Shown: positions 44,695 through 53,751 of the stretch, piece after piece
How positions within the stretch are numbered: position 1 is the stretch's first letter
Layout: the number at the start of each line of letters is the position of its first letter
Assembly (NCBI RefSeq): GCF_000805455.1
Contig: NZ_JSUS01000012.1
Location: 124,001 to 188,000, forward strand
Direction: 5' to 3'
Length of the DNA stretch: 64,000 nucleotides
Source of the DNA: Acinetobacter sp. A47
Lineage (GTDB): Bacteria > Pseudomonadota > Gammaproteobacteria > Pseudomonadales > Moraxellaceae
The notes under the pieces: generated by a model
The model's database searches: none
Told to the model about the DNA's origin: nothing
Seen by the model: the letters and a program-made list of their open reading frames with translations, nothing else
Translations under genes and position numbers: made by a program

Positions 44695-46104
44695 ATGTTT
44701 GATACCTTAACAGAACGACTCACACAGAGTTTAAGAAATGTTACTGGCTCAGGGCAGCTGACCGAAGACAATATTAAAGATACCTTACGTGAAGTACGTA
44801 TGGCACTTCTTGAAGCCGATGTGGCGTTACCTGTAACGCGTGAATTTATTGCGAAGGTTAAGGAAGAAGCGCTCGGTCAGGAAGTGATGACTCAGCTTTC
44901 TCCTGGTCAGGCATTTGTAAAGATTGTCTATGATGAACTCACCAAGATGATGGGTGAGGCTAATGAAACACTGGATTTAAGTGCAAAACCACCAGTAGTT
45001 GTGCTGCTTGCCGGTTTGCAGGGTGCAGGTAAAACCACGACTGCTGCAAAACTGGCACGTTTCTTAAAAGAACGCCAGAAGAAAAAAGTCATGACCGTTT
45101 CTGCCGACGTATACCGTCCGGCTGCGATCAAGCAGTTAGAAACGGTTTCTAATGACGTGGGTGTCGGATTCATTCCATCTGAAGCGTCGGAAAAGCCGAT
45201 TGATATTGTCAATCGTGCCATTGAACAGGCCAAAATCCAGTTTGCTGATGTGCTGATTGTCGATACCGCAGGCCGTTTACATGTCGATGAAGACATGATG
45301 GACGAGATCAAGGCATTACATGCGGCGGTAAAACCAACCGAGACTTTATTCGTTGTTGATGCAATGACCGGTCAGGATGCTGCCAATACCGCCAAGGCAT
45401 TTAATGATGCCTTGGCCTTGACCGGTGTGATTCTGACCAAAACTGATGGTGATGCACGCGGCGGTGCGGCGCTTTCGGTTCGTGCCATTACCGGTAAGCC
45501 AATCAAGTTCTTGGGGATTGGTGAAAAACTGGATGCGCTTGAGCCTTTCCATCCGGATCGTGTTGCACAACGTATTCTGGGGATGGGGGACGTCCTTTCT
45601 CTGGTCGAAGAAGTTGAACGCAAAATCGACAAAGAAAAAGCCGAGAAAATGGCGAAAAAACTGCAAAAAGGCGGTAGCTTCAACTTTGAAGACATGCTGA
45701 TGCAGTTTGAGCAAATGAGCAAAATGGGCGGCATGATGGGCTTTCTGGACAAGTTGCCGGGCATGAGCAGTGCCGGTATTCAGGATGCCATTGAAAAAGC
45801 CAATCCTGAAAAGCAAGTCAAGCGTATGGAAGCCATCATTCAGTCGATGACCATCAAAGAGCGTCGTAATCCTGACCTGATTAACCCAAGTCGTAAAAAA
45901 CGGATTGCTGCTGGTTGTGGTATGGATGTTGCCGAAGTGAACAAGCTGATCAAGCAACAGGCACAAATGGCGAAAATGATGAAGAAATTTGCCAATCCGT
46001 CTGGTATGAGCAAAATGCTTAAATCATTGGGCAATATGCAAAAACAATTTGGTGGTGGCGGTGGTATGGGCCCTTTATTTGGTAATAACGACCAGAAAAA
46101 GTAA
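44695..46104 (+). CDS. ffh: signal recognition particle protein Ffh
   Basis: SRP54 GTPase that with 4.5S RNA brings membrane-protein ribosomes to FtsY. 469 residues. N-domain LTERLTQSLRNVTGSGQLTE; G-domain with LAGLQGAGKTTTAAKLARFL (G1, about residue 107), VSADVYRPAAIKQL, DTAGRLHVDE (G3), TKTDGDARGGAALSV (G4) and FLGIGEKLDALEPFHPDRV. M-domain is Met-rich (DMLMQFEQMSKMGGMMGFLD KLPG) with the RNA-binding RRNPDLINPSRKKRIAAGCG; Gly-rich tail. Complete. Confidence 0.96.
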   Translation: MFDTLTERLTQSLRNVTGSGQLTEDNIKDTLREVRMALLEADVALPVTREFIAKVKEEALGQEVMTQLSPGQAFVKIVYDELTKMMGEANETLDLSAKPPVVVLLAGLQGAGKTTTAAKLARFLKERQKKKVMTVSADVYRPAAIKQLETVSNDVGVGFIPSEASEKPIDIVNRAIEQAKIQFADVLIVDTAGRLHVDEDMMDEIKALHAAVKPTETLFVVDAMTGQDAANTAKAFNDALALTGVILTKTDGDARGGAALSVRAITGKPIKFLGIGEKLDALEPFHPDRVAQRILGMGDVLSLVEEVERKIDKEKAEKMAKKLQKGGSFNFEDMLMQFEQMSKMGGMMGFLDKLPGMSSAGIQDAIEKANPEKQVKRMEAIIQSMTIKERRNPDLINPSRKKRIAAGCGMDVAEVNKLIKQQAQMAKMMKKFANPSGMSKMLKSLGNMQKQFGGGGGMGPLFGNNDQKK

Positions 46105-46120
46105 GTTCTACCGACGATCT

Positions 46121-46148
46121 AAAAAGGCGCTTGATGCGCCTTTTTTTA
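46121..46148 (+). terminator. ffh terminator
   Basis: Perfect stem AAAAAGGCGC / GCGCCTTTTT with TTGAT loop and T-run. Confidence 0.9.
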
Positions 46149-46266
46149 TTGTAATGGTGATGAGCTAGTTGTTTAAAATTAATACAAAACATCAACATTA
46201 GACAGCGTTAAAAATAAGATGATAGTCATATAAGTTTATGTTTTTTATTGAAAAATAGTGTTAAAT

Positions 46267-46854
46267 ATGTCACATAATTCAAAAAATAGCGTATTTATTC
46301 TGCATTGTGAACATGCTGATCCTGATCAGCATTGGTATGCCTGGCTGGAACAGCAACTGCAAAGTGACGAGCTTGTGGTCAAGCGGATTTTCCTTGCCGA
46401 TGCCAGCCACCCTGAACCCGGGATTTGGCAAACCTGTCTGGAAACACAGTTAAAAGAACTGAATGAGCATAGCATTGTAGTGGCCCATGGTTTGTCCTGT
46501 ATTGCACTGGCGCGCTTTCTGGCAAATAAGCTAAAGCAGATGAGCATCAAGGCCGGTATTTTTATCGCTGCTTTTTATGATCCGGTTGCACAGCATCCGG
46601 AATTCGATGGTTTTATCCGGCAGTCACATTTTGAAAGCGGGCTTGTGCGGGTAAATATCCAGCGACGTCTGGTATTTTTTTCGAGTAATGACCCGGTTAT
46701 ACCGGTGCCATTGACCTTTAAATTTGCAAATTTACTGAATGCCCAGCTGATCGAAGTCGCGCAGGCTGGGCATTTTCGCGCAGAAGAGGGCTTTAAGACT
46801 TTTCCGCAGTTATTGCAGGCACTTCAGGCTTTGCTTAAAGCCGAATTGAGCTGA
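46267..46854 (+). CDS. RBBP9/YdeN-type alpha/beta hydrolase with altered nucleophile motif
   Basis: 195 residues from the ATG at 46267; a GTG nine bases earlier is possible and neither has a good ribosome site. Family PF06821-like layout: [20 protein letters not shown] at the start, the nucleophile turn, [12 protein letters not shown] (Asp) and [12 protein letters not shown] (His). The nucleophile elbow, expected as HSLGC, reads AHGLSCIA, with Ser and Gly exchanged (residues about 74-79). It may be shifted or inactive. 3' end overlaps the convergent coaX by 31 bases. Confidence 0.75.
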   Translation: MSHNSKNSVFILHCEHADPDQHWYAWLEQQLQSDELVVKRIFLADASHPEPGIWQTCLETQLKELNEHSIVVAHGLSCIALARFLANKLKQMSIKAGIFIAAFYDPVAQHPEFDGFIRQSHFESGLVRVNIQRRLVFFSSNDPVIPVPLTFKFANLLNAQLIEVAQAGHFRAEEGFKTFPQLLQALQALLKAELS

Positions 46855-47567
46855 ACGTAGTGTCTTAGGCCTTTGAGTAACAAATCAGACTCGACCTGGG
46901 GGTGATAATGGTGGAGGAACTTGGCAAATAATCTGGCATCGCCACCAGTCAAGATCAGCTTTTTTGGTGATTGCTGCATGATTTGATCAATGGTGCTGAT
47001 CAGGCCAAGCAAAATACCGTGATGAACCGCATCGACCGTATTATGTCCGGGTTTTAAATTATCAAAGGCTGAGTCCGGTATTTTAATGCCTTTGGTATTT
47101 TGAATCAGGGAATCGCGTTGCAGGTATAAGTTGGGCAGGATATAACCGCCCAGATGCTGCAATCCTTGCACCAGATCAATGGTCAGGGCGGTACCGCAAC
47201 CAATCACGCAAAAGTTTTCATCGGGCTTTGCCATGGCCAGTACTTGTAGCCAGCGGTCAATCCCGAGCTGGCCGGGTACATCATAGCCACATTTCAGGCC
47301 GGCATACTCGGCATGCACTTTGGCAAAAATGATCGGGATATCCAGAATAGCGAGAATCATCTGGATGCGCTGGTTATTTTCTGAATCCAGAACTGAAGAA
47401 ATCCCTACCTGAGTCAGCTTCTGATGACGAAAATGCTGGATTAAGCCCAGCAACAGATCGGCAGGTGATTGCAGATGCAATTCGGCTGCATGTTCAAGTA
47501 CCTGATCATTTTGCGTAATCCAGTATTTTAGACGGGTATTTCCGATATCCAGCCATAAACTTTTCAT
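46824..47567 (-). CDS. coaX: type III pantothenate kinase
   Basis: First step of CoA synthesis: pantothenate + ATP gives 4'-phosphopantothenate, by the CoaX (acetate-kinase-superfamily) form typical of Acinetobacter and Pseudomonas. 247 residues. [13 protein letters not shown] is the phosphate-1 motif, [10 protein letters not shown] the substrate part, [10 protein letters not shown] phosphate-2, and [12 protein letters not shown] the adenosine loop. GAGGA before the ATG. It follows birA by 15 bases, a pairing common in gamma-proteobacteria. Its end overlaps the convergent hydrolase gene by 31 bases. Confidence 0.93.
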   Translation of the reverse strand: MKSLWLDIGNTRLKYWITQNDQVLEHAAELHLQSPADLLLGLIQHFRHQKLTQVGISSVLDSENNQRIQMILAILDIPIIFAKVHAEYAGLKCGYDVPGQLGIDRWLQVLAMAKPDENFCVIGCGTALTIDLVQGLQHLGGYILPNLYLQRDSLIQNTKGIKIPDSAFDNLKPGHNTVDAVHHGILLGLISTIDQIMQQSPKKLILTGGDARLFAKFLHHYHPQVESDLLLKGLRHYVQLNSALSKA

Positions 47568-47582
47568 AGAATCCTCACTGCC

Positions 47583-48359
47583 TCAGATCGATGCAAGTCG
47601 TAACCGGCCCTGATAGTATTGCCGGATCTGATCTGTCTTGATCAACACGGCACCTTCATTGGAAATACCCTGAAATAGCCCTTGCACTTTGCCCTGGGTA
47701 TGTTCAAATTCGACTTGCTGGTTGAGCCAGATGGCATGATGGTTAAAACGTTCTGCCAGATTATAGCTACCATGTTCAAACCATTGTGCCGCCTGTTGAA
47801 TGGCGGTGTAGAGCTCGGCAATTAAGCCAAGCCGGTCAATCGGGTCCAGACCGAGCATTTGCAACGAGGTAATTTGCTGGTCTGCATTGTCTACAGGGGG
47901 GGGGGTCAAATTAATGCCGACCCCGATAATGGCCTGATGTGGAGAAACCGGTTCGACCAGAATGCCGCCCCACTTACCTTGCGGGCTATATAAATCGTTG
48001 GGCCATTTAACTTGTAGTGGAAGACCGTGTAAGCTTGGCATCTGTAGAATATTTAACGCAATTTCCAATGCCAGACGACCGTCCAGAGCTGTCTTGGTCT
48101 GGATCAGTGTGCTTAAATAAATGTTTCCTTCAGGAGAAGACCAGGGACGTTGATGTTGGCCGCGGCCTTGCGTCTGTTGTGCACTACACACCAGTCCTGT
48201 GGTTATGCCTTTTTCTGCAATTTCACGCATATCGTCATTGGTTGACGTGGTGGTGGTTTTGAGTAAAACCACTTCGGGGAACTGGTTTTTTGCCTTCAAT
48301 AATTGCTGAAGCTGGCGGGTTGCGAAATCATCCATCATTTTTACAAGTAGCGTGGTCAT
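47583..48359 (-). CDS. birA: biotin--protein ligase, without the repressor domain
   Basis: 258 residues: biotin + ATP + BCCP of acetyl-CoA carboxylase. No N-terminal HTH, so it does not repress bio genes. Motifs: TTTTSTNDDM, the biotinyl-AMP loop GRGQHQRPW (65-73), KWPNDLYS (118-125), GILVEPV and GVGINLTPPP. In E. coli the loop is GRGRRGRKW; here Arg118, Arg119 and Gly120 are replaced by Gln, His, Gln. A run of ten C in the coding strand (47896-47905) codes the PPP at 153-155 and could slip. Upstream of coaX, and divergent from a permease gene with six bases between. Confidence 0.9.
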   Translation of the reverse strand: MTTLLVKMMDDFATRQLQQLLKAKNQFPEVVLLKTTTTSTNDDMREIAEKGITTGLVCSAQQTQGRGQHQRPWSSPEGNIYLSTLIQTKTALDGRLALEIALNILQMPSLHGLPLQVKWPNDLYSPQGKWGGILVEPVSPHQAIIGVGINLTPPPVDNADQQITSLQMLGLDPIDRLGLIAELYTAIQQAAQWFEHGSYNLAERFNHHAIWLNQQVEFEHTQGKVQGLFQGISNEGAVLIKTDQIRQYYQGRLRLASI

Positions 48360-48365
48360 GTGTTT

Positions 48366-49166
48366 ATGGAGTTAATCATATATTTGCTGATTGGTGCAAT
48401 TGCCGGATTTGCTGCGGGCCTGTTTGGGGTCGGTGGTGGCTTAATTATTGTGCCGATTTTATATATTGTCTTTACTCAAATGAATTATGACCCGAATGTC
48501 ATCATGCATATTGCGGTAGGGACATCACTGGCCACCATTATCGTGACCTCCATCAGTTCGGTTACTGCACATCATAAAAAAGGTGCGGTACTCTGGCCGG
48601 TGTTCCGTAATCTGGCGCCCGGGCTGGTGCTGGGTTCCTTTCTAGGTGCAGGTATTGCCGATTTGATGTCAGGACAACACCTGCAACTGGTGATCGGGGT
48701 ATTTGCGGTCTGGATGGCTTATAAAATGTTCCGGGGAGCCAATACCGTGATCGATCCTGACCGGCATTTGCCGTCTGCACCCTTACAGGTGGCCGCGGGA
48801 GGAGGAATTGGGGTGGCTTCCGCGATTTTTGGGATTGGTGGGGGCAGTTTGACCGTTCCTTACCTGAACCGGCATGGCGTAGTGATGCAAAAAGCTGTGG
48901 CAACCTCGGCTGCCTGCGGGTTACCGATTGCAGTGGCGGGTGCACTCGGTTTTATGTGGTTTGGTGCCAAAGAGCAGGTTGAGGTCCCCAATACCATTGG
49001 CTACGTCCATATTTATGCCTTTCTGGGCATTAGTGTCATGAGTTTTATTACCGCGAAATTTGGTGCCAAAGTTGCCCATCGCTTATCGCCAGCCATGCTG
49101 AAAAAATGCTTTGCGGGCTTACTGGTCGTTGTAGGCTGTTATTTTATTTACAAGGGATTGAGATAA
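48366..49166 (+). CDS. TSUP (TauE/SafE) family permease
   Basis: 266 residues from the ATG at 48366; a GTG two codons earlier is possible. About eight TM helices in two halves, each with the family glycine motif: GFAAGLFGVGGGLIIVPILY (residues 15-34) and GVASAIFGIGGGSLTVPYLN (about 147-166). Such proteins export or import sulfite, sulfonates or other organic anions. Divergent from birA with nearly no space, so promoters must lie inside the neighbouring coding sequence. Substrate unknown. Confidence 0.85.
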   Translation: MELIIYLLIGAIAGFAAGLFGVGGGLIIVPILYIVFTQMNYDPNVIMHIAVGTSLATIIVTSISSVTAHHKKGAVLWPVFRNLAPGLVLGSFLGAGIADLMSGQHLQLVIGVFAVWMAYKMFRGANTVIDPDRHLPSAPLQVAAGGGIGVASAIFGIGGGSLTVPYLNRHGVVMQKAVATSAACGLPIAVAGALGFMWFGAKEQVEVPNTIGYVHIYAFLGISVMSFITAKFGAKVAHRLSPAMLKKCFAGLLVVVGCYFIYKGLR

Positions 49167-49540
49167 TGCCCAAGATAGGCACGGGGTGATAGATGAATGA
49201 AGAAGACTATGAACTTGTGCATCTATTGTCTGATCAGGTGAGTGTGATTAAGACGGCATTGAGTTAAGCATAAAAATATTTGTGTGATGTGACTGCGATG
49301 CATAACCTGACATCGGACGAAGGGTGAATTGAAAATAAAAACTAACTCTTTGATATTGAGATGGGAAAAACAGGTTTTTTGCTGATGCGCAGGGACGGCA
49401 GCGGCTTTTAGGACATGATTGGCTTAAAAAGCAATAAAATTGTCAGACAATGATATAGAATTTATAGGGTGAGATCAGTTAAAACAAAAAAGCGTAAATA
49501 GCATTGGACGATGCGTATAACAAAAGATAGCGAGGCGCTC
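49167..49540. promoter_or_regulatory. 374-base region before the GntR gene with operator and promoter
   Basis: ATTGTCAGACAAT (49439-49451) is a perfect 13-base palindrome of the TTGTC-N-GACAA form seen for FadR-branch GntR regulators. TTGTCA (49440-49445) fits as -35 with a 16-base spacer to TTATAG (49462-49467), so the operator would cover the -35 of the GntR gene. Before this, 49170-49430 holds no supported gene. Confidence 0.55.
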
Positions 49541-50236
49541 ATGAATCTCGAAGAGGCGGATAGTCTTTCTGAACAGATTGCAAAGTATATTAGTGAACAA
49601 ATTATTAGTGGTGAGCTGGTTGAAGGCGAGCGTATTCAGGAGCTGCGCATTGCGAAAGAACTGGATGTCAGCCGTGGCTCTGTGCGTGAAGCATTGCTAT
49701 TACTGGAACGGACCTATCTAATTGAGATTTTTCCACGTCGTGGTGCGATTGTGTCAGAAATGTCGGCACAACAGGTCAAGGCGTTGTTTGATACCAATGT
49801 CATGGTGCTTGGGCATATTGTCCAGCGTATCAGTGAAACCTGGCGGGTCAATGAAGCAGAACATTTGCAGGCCTTACTGGATCAGTTGGTCGAGTTTGTT
49901 CGCGCTGGCGATATTGAAAAGTTTTATGATGCCATCTTTAAATATCTGGCTGAGCAGCACGATATGGTGGCCAATCCTTACCTGATGCAGTTTTACAAGG
50001 AACTGTTACCCTCATTACGCCGTAGCTATTTTTTAACGTTGAATACCTCGCGGCGAGAGCTACAGGAGTCTTTTACCCTGTTTAAACTGGTGATTGATGC
50101 TATTTTGATCCGAAAATCACAACAAGCTGCTTTATTTATGGAAGATTTTTGTCGACACTTGCGTAACCTTGTGTTGGAATCTCTAACACGTATGAAACAG
50201 ATTGAATTGGCCTGGGCTAGACGCTCACGCCGCTAG
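49541..50236 (+). CDS. GntR/FadR-family regulator with FCD domain
   Basis: 231 residues from the ATG at 49541 (GAGG five bases upstream); open from 49511. Winged HTH: LSEQIAKYISEQIISGELVE GERIQELRIAKELDVSRGSV REALLLLERTYLIEIFPRRG A. The C-terminal FCD helical domain follows (residues 85-225). Located directly before smc; 10 bases separate the stop and the smc ATG. Conservation of this placement in Acinetobacter is remembered but not checked. A perfect palindrome upstream suggests autoregulation. Confidence 0.87.
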   Translation: MNLEEADSLSEQIAKYISEQIISGELVEGERIQELRIAKELDVSRGSVREALLLLERTYLIEIFPRRGAIVSEMSAQQVKALFDTNVMVLGHIVQRISETWRVNEAEHLQALLDQLVEFVRAGDIEKFYDAIFKYLAEQHDMVANPYLMQFYKELLPSLRRSYFLTLNTSRRELQESFTLFKLVIDAILIRKSQQAALFMEDFCRHLRNLVLESLTRMKQIELAWARRSRR

Positions 50237-50246
50237 TTAGGGCAGT

Positions 50247-53200
50247 ATGCGTTTAAGTAGTTTAAAACTTTCAGGCTTTAAATCTTTCGCCGATAGTACA
50301 ACATTACATTTTAAGGCAAACCGTACTGCGGTTGTGGGGCCGAACGGTTGTGGTAAATCCAATGTCATTGATGCGATTCGCTGGGTCATGGGCGAGTCCA
50401 ACGCACGCCAGTTGCGTGGTGGCAGCATGCAGGATGTTATTTTTACCGGTACCGCCAAACGTAAGCCGGTAGGGGTTGCCAGTGTCGAGCTGCGTTTTGA
50501 CAATACCTATGGCAAGTTGGGTGGGGCCTATAATGCCTATAGTGAGCTTGCCGTTCGTCGCCAAGTCACGCGTGACGGTAAATCCGAGTATTTCCTGAAT
50601 GGTACCCGTTGCCGCCGTCGCGATATTACCGATATCTTTTTAGGAACGGGGTTAGGGCCGCGTTCTTATGCTGTGATTGAGCAGGGCATGATTAACCGTC
50701 TGGTAGATGCCAAGCCCGAAGAAATGCGGGTGTTTATTGAGGAAGCTGCGGGTGTTTCCCGCTATCAGGCACGTCGTCGTGAGACCTTGCAGCATCTGGA
50801 ACATACAGAGCAGAATCTGGCCCGTCTGGAGGATATTGCCGCTGAGCTGAAATCCCAGCTGAGAAGCTTAAAGCGTCAGTCAGAAGCAGCCATTCAGTAT
50901 AAAACGCTCGAAGGCCAGATCCGTACCCTCAAAATCGAGATTCTTTCGTTTCAGGCCAGTCAAAGCCAGAAATTACAACAAGAATATACAGTTGAAATGA
51001 CGGCACTGGGGGAGCAATTCAAGCTGGTTCGATCTGAGTCAAGTACCATTGAACATGATCTTGAAGCGACGAGTGCCTTATTCCAGCGTTTAATTCAGCA
51101 ATCTTCACCGTTACAACAAGAGTGGCAACAGGCCGAGAAAAAGCTGGCTGAGCTAAAAATGACACTGGAACAAAAGCAGAGCCTTTTCCAGCAAAATAGC
51201 AGCAGTCTGGTCCAGCTGGAACAACAGAAATTACAAACCAAAGAACGGTTACAGTTGTCTGAGTTACAGGTCGAAACGTTAACCGCCCAGTTTGAAGAGC
51301 AAAATGAAAGCTTGCTGGCCCTGGAGCAGCAAACCCAGACCGCCGAGCAAAATTTTGGGGATGTCCAGGCCCAGCACAAGCAGGCATTGCAGCAGTTTGA
51401 ACAGCTCAAGGCTCAGGTTGACAGACAGCAGCAACAAAAGTTGCAGATGGCGGCGCAAATTGAGCAACTGGCCAAGAATGTGCTACGGATTGAACAGCAA
51501 AAGCAGACCTTGCAAACCCAAACCTCCCAGATTCGTGCCCAGGTTCAAGATGAAGAACAGGCTCAACTGGAACAGATGCAGCAGCAACTGCAGCAAGAGA
51601 TTAGCGAGCTGGAGGCGGCGATTGAGCAATTACAGCATGATATTCAGGCACAGCAAGACCAGCAACAGCTAGATAAGGCCGATGTGCAGACACTTAAAAC
51701 CGAAATACAGGTTTTACTGGCTGAACAAAAAAACCTGAATCAGCTGGTTGCCAAGCAAAGTCCGAAGCATGATCAAAATGCAGTCCGCCTGATGCAAAGC
51801 TTGCGTTTAACGGCGCAAGGTAAAAGCCATGCCAGTATCATTGAAAAGTTTTTGGCCAAGTGGTTGCAGGCGCAGTTACTGGAGAGCGAACAGCCATTTC
51901 AGGAAGGTGTGGCGCGTCAGTTAAAGAATCCCTCTTGCGGAACTACAACCGTTCCTCATTCCTTTGATAAAGGGAGGAGTTCCCCTCTTTTTCAAAGAGG
52001 GGGCAGGGGAGATTTAAAATATCTATCAGACTGGATCGAAAGCCCGCAATCCTCTCTCTGGAGCAATGTCGCGGTTGCAGACAGTTTGGCAACGGCACTG
52101 GAATATCAGGCAGATCTTGACCCGATGCAGTCGATCTTGACGCTGGATGGTTATCATGTTGGCGCAGATTGGGTGATTGGTCTGCATTACGATGAAGATA
52201 GCCAAAGCGCACAAGGTATGCTCAGCCATCAGGTCCGTTTAGAAGAAATTGAACAGCAGCTGGCACAGAAACAGCCAAAGTTACTGGAATTGGAACAGCT
52301 ATTTTCTCAGCAGCAACAGCATTTGCAAGAGCAACAACAGCAGGTACAGCAACAGCAGCACAGCCTGAAACAAAAACAGAAACAGCTGCAACAGCTTGAT
52401 GTTCAAATTGCCAAATTGCAAAGTACTGCACAGGCCTTTGTCTTGCAGCAGCAGCAACTGGCAGACCAGCTACAGCAACTTGACCAGCAGCTTGAAGAAG
52501 ATGCCATGCAACGTGATGATCTGGAGATTGACCTGCATGCACTTGCAATCAAGCTGGAAGCCGTGTTGCCGAACTATAAAACCTTGCAGTTTCAGGTTGA
52601 AAACCTGAGTGAGCAACTGGATGAGCAACAGCAACAGCTGCAACAGCAACAGCAGCAACGTGAAGGGTTGCGTCGCCAGACTGCTCAGGCCAGTCAGCAG
52701 ATCGAGTTACTGGAAAAAGATATTTCTTTCCTGAAAACGCAATATGGGCAGATCATTGAACAAATCGAGCAGGCCAAGAAGTTTGTTGATCCGATTCAGC
52801 TGGAACTGCCAAATTTGGAGTCACAATTCCAGCAGCAATTCCAGCAAACGGAAAAGCTGCAAAAAACCTGGAATGAATGGCAGCTTGAACTCAATCAGGT
52901 ACAGGAGCGCCAACAGCAACTGACTGAGCAGCGTCACCAGCTACAGCAAAAAGATGAGCAGGTGCGTGAACAGTTAGAGCAAAAGCGTCTGGCCTGGCAG
53001 GCAGCCAAATCGGACCGGGAACATTATCTGGAACAGCTGAAAGAATTAAATGCAGAGGCGTTGTCTGATCTGTCGATTGAGATTAAAGCGCATCAGCAGA
53101 AACTGGAAAAGGCCCAGCAGCAATTTGAAAAAATTGGTGCGGTAAACCTGGCTGCCTCGCAGGAATATGAAGAAGTATCGCAGCGTTTTGATGAATTGAA

Positions 53201-53750
53201 TCATCAGATGCAGGACTTGCAAAATACGGTTGATCAGTTGAAAGATGCCATGAAAAGCATTGATCAGGAAACCAGAAAGCTCTTTATGAGTACTTTTGAT
53301 CAGGTCAATCAGGAAATGCAGTTGCTGTTTCCGAAAGTGTTTAATGGCGGAGAGGCCAGTTTGAGCCTTGAAGATGACTGGCAATCTGGCGTAAAACTGA
53401 TGGCGCGTCCACCGGGTAAACGCAACAGCTCACTGGCTTTGCTTTCAGGTGGTGAAAAAACATTAACGGCATTGGCACTGGTATTTGCGATTTTCAGGTT
53501 AAATCCGGCGCCATTCTGTGTGCTGGATGAAGTCGATGCGCCTCTGGATGATGCCAACGTGCAGCGATATTGTAATTTGGTAAAAGAGCTTTCTGAACAG
53601 GTGCAATTCATTTACATTACACATAATAAATTGGCGATGACAATGGCAACTGACTTACTGGGAGTGACCATGCCAGAGCCAGGCACATCAAAATTAGTGA
53701 CTGTCGATTTAGAGCAGGCAAAAGAATACGGGTTAGTTGCGGAGTCATAG
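50247..53750 (+). CDS. smc: chromosome partition protein SMC, with a repeat element inserted in frame
   Basis: 1167 residues. ABC-type ATPase that organises and segregates chromosomes with ScpA/ScpB. Walker A GPNGCGKSN at 31-39, two Gln-rich coiled coils (160-500 and 670-1020), hinge between them (about 510-650), signature LALLSGGEKTLTALAL and Walker B FCVLDEVDAPLDDANV near the C-terminus. Unusual: residues 559-589 (NPSCGTTTVPHSFDKGRSSP and LFQRGGRGD) are coded by a palindromic repeat inserted at the hinge start; removing the 93 bases restores QLKYLSDWIES. Read as complete and probably functional. Confidence 0.93.
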   Translation: MRLSSLKLSGFKSFADSTTLHFKANRTAVVGPNGCGKSNVIDAIRWVMGESNARQLRGGSMQDVIFTGTAKRKPVGVASVELRFDNTYGKLGGAYNAYSELAVRRQVTRDGKSEYFLNGTRCRRRDITDIFLGTGLGPRSYAVIEQGMINRLVDAKPEEMRVFIEEAAGVSRYQARRRETLQHLEHTEQNLARLEDIAAELKSQLRSLKRQSEAAIQYKTLEGQIRTLKIEILSFQASQSQKLQQEYTVEMTALGEQFKLVRSESSTIEHDLEATSALFQRLIQQSSPLQQEWQQAEKKLAELKMTLEQKQSLFQQNSSSLVQLEQQKLQTKERLQLSELQVETLTAQFEEQNESLLALEQQTQTAEQNFGDVQAQHKQALQQFEQLKAQVDRQQQQKLQMAAQIEQLAKNVLRIEQQKQTLQTQTSQIRAQVQDEEQAQLEQMQQQLQQEISELEAAIEQLQHDIQAQQDQQQLDKADVQTLKTEIQVLLAEQKNLNQLVAKQSPKHDQNAVRLMQSLRLTAQGKSHASIIEKFLAKWLQAQLLESEQPFQEGVARQLKNPSCGTTTVPHSFDKGRSSPLFQRGGRGDLKYLSDWIESPQSSLWSNVAVADSLATALEYQADLDPMQSILTLDGYHVGADWVIGLHYDEDSQSAQGMLSHQVRLEEIEQQLAQKQPKLLELEQLFSQQQQHLQEQQQQVQQQQHSLKQKQKQLQQLDVQIAKLQSTAQAFVLQQQQLADQLQQLDQQLEEDAMQRDDLEIDLHALAIKLEAVLPNYKTLQFQVENLSEQLDEQQQQLQQQQQQREGLRRQTAQASQQIELLEKDISFLKTQYGQIIEQIEQAKKFVDPIQLELPNLESQFQQQFQQTEKLQKTWNEWQLELNQVQERQQQLTEQRHQLQQKDEQVREQLEQKRLAWQAAKSDREHYLEQLKELNAEALSDLSIEIKAHQQKLEKAQQQFEKIGAVNLAASQEYEEVSQRFDELNHQMQDLQNTVDQLKDAMKSIDQETRKLFMSTFDQVNQEMQLLFPKVFNGGEASLSLEDDWQSGVKLMARPPGKRNSSLALLSGGEKTLTALALVFAIFRLNPAPFCVLDEVDAPLDDANVQRYCNLVKELSEQVQFIYITHNKLAMTMATDLLGVTMPEPGTSKLVTVDLEQAKEYGLVAES
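51921..52013. repeat. 93-bp palindromic repeat inserted in smc
   Basis: Flanked by TTAAA at 51921-51925 and 52014-52018 (5-base target duplication). Ends GAATCCCTCTTGCGG and (reverse) AAATCTCCCCTGCCCCC form imperfect inverted ends. Inside are CCTTTGATAAAGG and the perfect hairpin CCCCTCTTT-TTC-AAAGAGGGG. The unit plus one target copy is 93 bases, a multiple of three, with an open frame. A related sequence is at 60385-60482. Confidence 0.75.
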
Positions 53751-53751
53751 T

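Noticed and set aside
49193..49267. 24-codon frame MNEEDYELVHLLSDQ... after the TSUP gene
   Set aside because: Too short, no family recognised, and the preceding GGGGTG is only a weak ribosome site.
52260..52680. CAG/CAA-rich stretch of apparent microsatellite type in smc
   Set aside because: It encodes a Gln-rich coiled coil with mixed codons and no exact unit; normal for SMC arms in this group.
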